Of a stretch of 64,000 nucleotides of DNA, positions 60,020 to 64,000 are shown piece after piece. Origin of the DNA: Aspidiotus rigidus (Eukaryota; Arthropoda; Insecta; Hemiptera; Diaspididae); contig JAVHKY010000003.1 of assembly GCA_035079385.1 (NCBI GenBank), forward strand, positions 12,565,501 to 12,629,500, in the 5' to 3' direction. Position numbers and translations under genes: made by a program. Position 1 is the first letter of the stretch. Each line of letters begins with the position of its first letter. The notes beneath the pieces were generated by a model, which had not been told where the DNA came from, made no database searches, and saw only the letters and a program-made list of their open reading frames with translations.

Positions 60020-60347
60020 TATGAAGTTGGGTATTGCGTCTTCCAGGGGACAGACATTTTATGATCTCTGATTTAGAGCTAGAGGCCTGGAGACTCTTTT
60101 CCTTTCTTCAACAATGCACTTTTTTCTAAATAAGAAAATTCTACTCCAAGCTTTGTAAGAGAAGTGAAATAAGAAAAACTCCAAGATCTGAAGTCTTTTA
60201 GAGGGAAATTGATATCGTCCCAGTTTTTGAATTCTGCCGTAACCTTGACTTACTAATAATTTTAACTTGAAATTCTTCATTACAGGGTAGTGAATTAATT
60301 TTTGTTTTCTATATTTCTCTTTGTAATGGCGGGTTTTCTTCTTTCAG
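60020..60347. other. Last part of the 23.5-kb intron
   Basis: Unique sequence ending in a pyrimidine-rich acceptor (TTTTCTTCTTTCAG). Confidence 0.6.
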
Positions 60348-60490
60348 ATATCAGTGATCGAAGAAAGAAAAGAAAGGTTGTACCTGGTCAAATTTATGTT
60401 AACGACGATGCTACAGTGCCATCACCTATAATGAACGATTGTGATATTTCTGCCAAAGAGAATAACCCCGTTATGACTGTAGATTCTCAG
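60348..60490 (+). CDS. sba: Internal exon of the same MBD5/6/sba-like gene
   Basis: A 143-nt exon after TTCTTCTTTCAG and before the donor CAG|GTAATG. Spliced to 36885, the split codon is G|AT (Asp). The next residues are ISDRRKKRKVVPGQ, a basic cluster that could act as a nuclear localisation signal, followed by an acidic/serine stretch ending MTVDSQ. It ends in phase 0 and meets the last exon after a 77-nt intron. The open frame also continues from upstream into the short intron, but that continuation loses the frame of the long downstream exon, so the spliced reading is preferred. The function is inferred from the neighbouring exons. Confidence 0.75.
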
Positions 60491-60567
60491 GTAATGATTT
60501 TTTCCCCTGCTTTTTCTGATCTAAAATACTTCAACTTTGCCCTCATACCTTCTATATTATGTTATAG

Positions 60568-63500
60568 GTTGATACTCCCACGTGCAACCAACAACTGGGA
60601 GTACCTATGGGTATGCCAGAACGACTTACCTCAACTGTCGGGTCTACAATCCGTCTTAAATCGCCTTTTAACCAAAGTTATCCTAACCAGCAAACGTATT
60701 ACAACAATAGTAATAATCAAAATCAAAATTATAATTTCAACGTTCAGCAGTCGAATGATTGCTTTGCTGTGAACTCCAACCATAATCGATCTAATCTAAA
60801 TCAAACGAATGTATTTGTTGAGCAAGATGAATTTCGCACCAATCAGAATAACGTTAGTTACATCTGCAGTAATCCGATTAAAAATAACGTTCCTCTGCAA
60901 CCATGTTCGGCAAACGCGAGTATGAATCAACACCATCATTGTGGGAATATGATGTCGCAAAACCATCCGATGAATCCGTCGCAGCAACCACCTCAGGTTT
61001 CATCGTTACACTTACCTATTGGAGCGCAACAACAGTCACAACAAAAGCAACAGCAACCGTTCCAACCACAACACCAACATCAAATGGTCAACCAACAAAA
61101 TAATTTTCAACCTATGCGCGTTATTCCAAATCATCAGCATCATCATCACATGCACCATCACCAGCATGCCAACAATAACCCTGTGATGCATAACTCGATG
61201 AACTCGATAGATATGAACAAGCAAAATGATTTCATGACGCAGTCGGAAAAATCCGACAAGGCTATGTACGAACATTCGTGCGAATTGAACGCTAATACTC
61301 AGTGTAGACCATTGAAAAGTGGGAATTCATTTTGTAATTGTTACCATGTAGAAGGAAATCACTTGCACCAAACCTCTCCACAACTTCTACAGCCTTCTCA
61401 GTCCCAGAATTCGTGCATGTCTGACTGCTCAGGTAATTGTTCGTCAGTAATTGTGCAAAATGCCCAAGGACAGCAAATTATAATGCAACCAAACCACCAT
61501 ATTCACGATAATGGTCCAATGATGCAGCCACAAATGATGCATCACCAACCCATTCAACAACATCACCCTCACATGCATAACCAAATGCAGTCTCCGGCTG
61601 GCCAGGTTTATCCGCACCATGTTCACCATCATCAAAGCCAGAACCAACAATCAACTCAGGCGCAACAAATGTATATCATGCAGCAGCAGCAGCAGCAACA
61701 ACAACAGCAACAACATCAGCAGCAACAACACCAACATCAACAAATGCAAATGATGCAACCCCAAAATCAAATTACGTCACAAAATGACGACCTGAAAGCT
61801 GGTCAGAATCGATGCGGTCAAATGATGCAAGTTCAATTGAATAACAACCAGAATAACCATGGCCACGCTAATAATATAATGGCTCAGCGTCAATCTGTCA
61901 TGTGGCAACAGAAAGGCGTTCAACATGCGGCTGTCAACACCAATCATAATGTTACTCAGTGTATGGAAACATCCCCAGCGTCTGTATCGCCGCCAAATCC
62001 ATTTGAACGTGTTCCTCCTCTACATTCTCACATACCTCCCTCGCCCACTGTATGGACTGAAGATACAAACCGTAAAAAAGTCATGAAAAATGTCAACAAA
62101 TCACCAATTACTACGGTCGGAGCGAAGAAAATGAAACTTTCCTTCCACCAAAACTATCAAGATGGACGAATAATGAATCAAACATCGGGCAACGCGACAA
62201 CTGTCTCATCATCGAATGCTAATAATGTTACCATGAAAGATAAGAATGATTACGCGAATAATCCGGTACCATCATTCATGGACGATCCGAGTGGGTATTT
62301 GGCTCAGCAGACTGCTCTACTCAATAGTACAATTTCTAAACAAACTGGCGAAAATCCTAGTCCGAAATGTTACTCTCAGAGTAAAGCGACATCCTTGTCA
62401 AATAGTCAATTGATGAAAAGCGACAGCTGTAGGACCAATTCGTATAAAGTTGACGAGTCGAAGAACCGTTTACCGCAAGCAAAAACTCCCGATAGTAGTG
62501 TGCAAATAGACTCTCAGTACACGCAATATTCTCAGCGTAAAAATAGCGCGTCCAATACCACCTATTCTCATAAAATGCCAAATAGACAGCAACATATACC
62601 CGAAGATAACCCGGTCACGTCGTCCACCTACGACAGGGAGAGAAATGCATCCTTGTCACCTTCCGATTCGAGAAGTCCGATTCAAGCGGGTACCGTCAGT
62701 ACGAGTAATCAATCTCCGGTACAGGCTGGCATGACTTCGCCGAATCATAATTGTGGCTCATCAAATGGAAATAGCGATATGTTACCTCAGTCGCCAGCTG
62801 TTGTGCGCGGTATGCGAGAAAACGACAGTCCGGTGGCAACAATCGATTCGTCGCGGTCGTCTGGTCAGTGCGCAGTGACCACGGTTGTAAGTGGTCACAC
62901 GTGCAGTAGTAATACAATTACCTCGGTGTTGGCTGGTAGAACGAATACCGCGGTCGTGTCGATGAACAATACGGCGCAGAATAGCCCGCCAAGTTCGGTT
63001 TCAACTGCCGGAAGTACACGTTCGAATAGCAGTGGTAATAGCAGCGGAAATGAAGATAACAGCCTGCCCGGTTCATCTTCAACGGCGATCTTATCTTTAC
63101 CCAATATACCGCATCCTGAATCACAAATCGCTACCAAATCCCCTCTGGAGATGGTTCAGAGTGTAGTGAGCAGTATTCAGATACCGACGCAAAATATTGA
63201 GACTAAAAGATCCATCCCGCAGAACAGTCTACAAGCTAGTCATTTTCTTGTTTCCAATAATGGTCAATTGTTGGTCGCGACCAGTACCAATCCCACGCAA
63301 ACGGTCGTCAGTCAGCAAAATATAACCAAAGTCAATTCTCCCGTGTCGATGATAAATAATTCGTCTGTCGTTACCAACGTCACTGGAACAGTGACGCAAG
63401 TTATACCAACCGTAGGTGTGGCGCAACAGGTCTTAGGCCAACCTACTGTACTCGTTAATACGTTACCATCTGGACAGTTGGTCTTCCAGCCGAGTGTTAT

Positions 63501-64000
63501 GGCTGTTCACAGTGCTGGTAATGCTGTTCAGATACCTCAGTTAGCGGTCGCTACGAACAACGTCGTATCGGGTCAAACGCTCGCAGACGCTGGCACTATT
63601 TCGGTCGCGACTAGTGGCTCTTTCTCCCCCAGAGGTCAGGCTCAGTTGCTGTCACCGGAGACTGCTAAGCGCAAAATTAATAACAACAAGAAGCGGAAAC
63701 TCTCACCGCAGCAAGTGCTACAAATCACGCAGTCTGGAGGACACAACAGTGTGGTGACTAGCGCTGCCGGAGGTGGAGCCGCGAACGCATCTGCTTCGAA
63801 TGGAGCTAGCGTGGTGATGCAGTCTCAGGCGCAACAGAATTTCACTCAGGGCGCGCCGATGCTCCAGACCCTTATTTTACCGAGTAAAAACAACCAGTTC
63901 GCGAGCACTCAACCTCTTATAGCCACAGCGAACGTCCTGCAACCTGTGAATTTGGTTCATAATATTCCTACCATTCAGCAGTTCATTGTCCCCGCCGGCC
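60568..64000 (+). CDS. sba: Large terminal-region exon, Q/N/H/S/T-rich nuclear protein (runs off the window)
   Basis: At least 3.43 kb of uninterrupted reading frame in phase 0 (about 1144 residues), starting VDTPTCNQQ after the acceptor TTATAG and still open at the right edge. The N-terminal third is rich in Asn, Gln, His and Met, with His-rich stretches near 61130-61170 and 61490-61640 and a CAG/CAA polyglutamine tract at 61681-61750. A compact, likely conserved motif, DDPSGYLAQQTALLNSTIS, lies near 62281-62338. The middle is Ser/Thr/Asn-rich. The later part has repeated hydrophobic stretches (HFLVSNNGQLLVA, VLVNTLPSGQLVFQP) and a bipartite basic cluster, KRKINNNKKRKL, near 63668-63703. No enzymatic domain is visible. 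Composition, basic clusters and the upstream exon fit a chromatin scaffold of the MBD5/MBD6/six-banded type. The exon is certain; the family name is moderate. Synonymous CAG/CAA mixing in the Q tract argues against recent slippage. Confidence 0.85.
61681..61750 (+). repeat. CAG/CAA polyglutamine tract in the host exon
   Basis: In frame with the exon: about 11 consecutive Gln codons of mixed CAG and CAA, then Gln/His mixture. Length variation here would be expected among individuals. Confidence 0.9.

Larger units (their letters stand above)
36886..60347 (+). other. 23.5-kb intron of the MBD5/6/sba-like gene
   Basis: It is bounded by the donor G|GTAAGT and the acceptor TTTCTTCTTTCAG, and the flanking phases agree (1/1). 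About half of it is recognisable repeat: a split TGACGTCA array, three foldback elements, PLE copies and a 2.5-kb inverted-repeat element. No additional exon was recognised inside it by eye, but small exons could be missed. Confidence 0.65.

Noticed and set aside
60302..60772. 156-codon open frame covering the exon at 60348 and the following intron
   Set aside because: It reads through a good GT...AG intron (60491-60567) into the wrong frame of the 3.4-kb exon; the spliced model keeps the frame.
61036..61275. Minus-strand frames rich in Met/Leu/Val opposite the host exon (also 61444-61650)
   Set aside because: Antisense of the His/Gln-rich coding region.

Overview
This window is eukaryotic nuclear DNA, most probably from an insect or another arthropod. 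Genes are sparse, introns are very long with GT...AG boundaries, and the DNA is AT-rich with dense interspersed and tandem repeats. One satellite carries the arthropod-type telomere-like motif CCTAACCTAA. There is no sign of operons or bacterial genes. The species cannot be named from the sequence alone.

One host gene can be supported, on the + strand. Its exons lie at 36672-36885, 60348-60490 and 60568 to beyond the right edge (64000). A possible 48-nt microexon lies at 10501-10548. The reading phases join cleanly (phase 0 into 36672, phase 1 across the 23.5-kb intron, phase 0 across a 77-nt intron). The product is a large, low-complexity, Q/N/H/S/T-rich nuclear protein with basic clusters. 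A KLCNHKRK-type motif resembles the segment just after the methyl-CpG-binding-like domain of animal MBD5/MBD6 and Drosophila six-banded (sba). The MBD-like domain itself was not found and probably lies upstream of the window. Almost everything else is best read as intron or upstream DNA of this gene.

Layout: 1-3800, a broken Penelope-like element (PLE) interrupted by a 2.6-kb repeat mosaic; 4.1-7.1 kb, unique DNA; 7.15-10.1 kb, a ~80-bp satellite with palindromic TGATGACGTCATCA and a ~0.95-kb higher-order duplication; 11.3-12.2 kb, a LINE RNase H remnant; 14.9-17.8 kb, degenerate repeats and an unidentified broken ORF; 19.9-23.9 kb, one PLE interrupted by another; 27.8-30.4 kb, PLE remnants and inverted-repeat elements; 32.3-35.5 kb, a ~200-bp tandem array; 38.9-42.7 kb, a TGACGTCA array split by two foldback elements; 46.6-50.7 kb, a nearly complete PLE between inverted repeats; 50.8-53.5 kb, a large foldback element; 57.5-60.0 kb, a 2.5-kb element with CAGGGTGGGGCAGAAAG termini; then the terminal exons.

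The most interesting observations concern the PLEs. Two copies of one family (19.9-23.9 kb minus, 47.5-49.55 kb plus) have an in-frame stop at the same codon between reverse transcriptase and GIY-YIG endonuclease, but as different codons (TAG and TAA). One copy keeps an apparently open endonuclease frame after its stop. The better-preserved 3' region has a run of CCAAT boxes, a TATAAAA box and a hammerhead-ribozyme-like core spaced as if transcription began at or near the ribozyme. A second theme is the recurrence of TGACGTCA palindromes, often paired 8 bp apart, in several otherwise different tandem repeat families.
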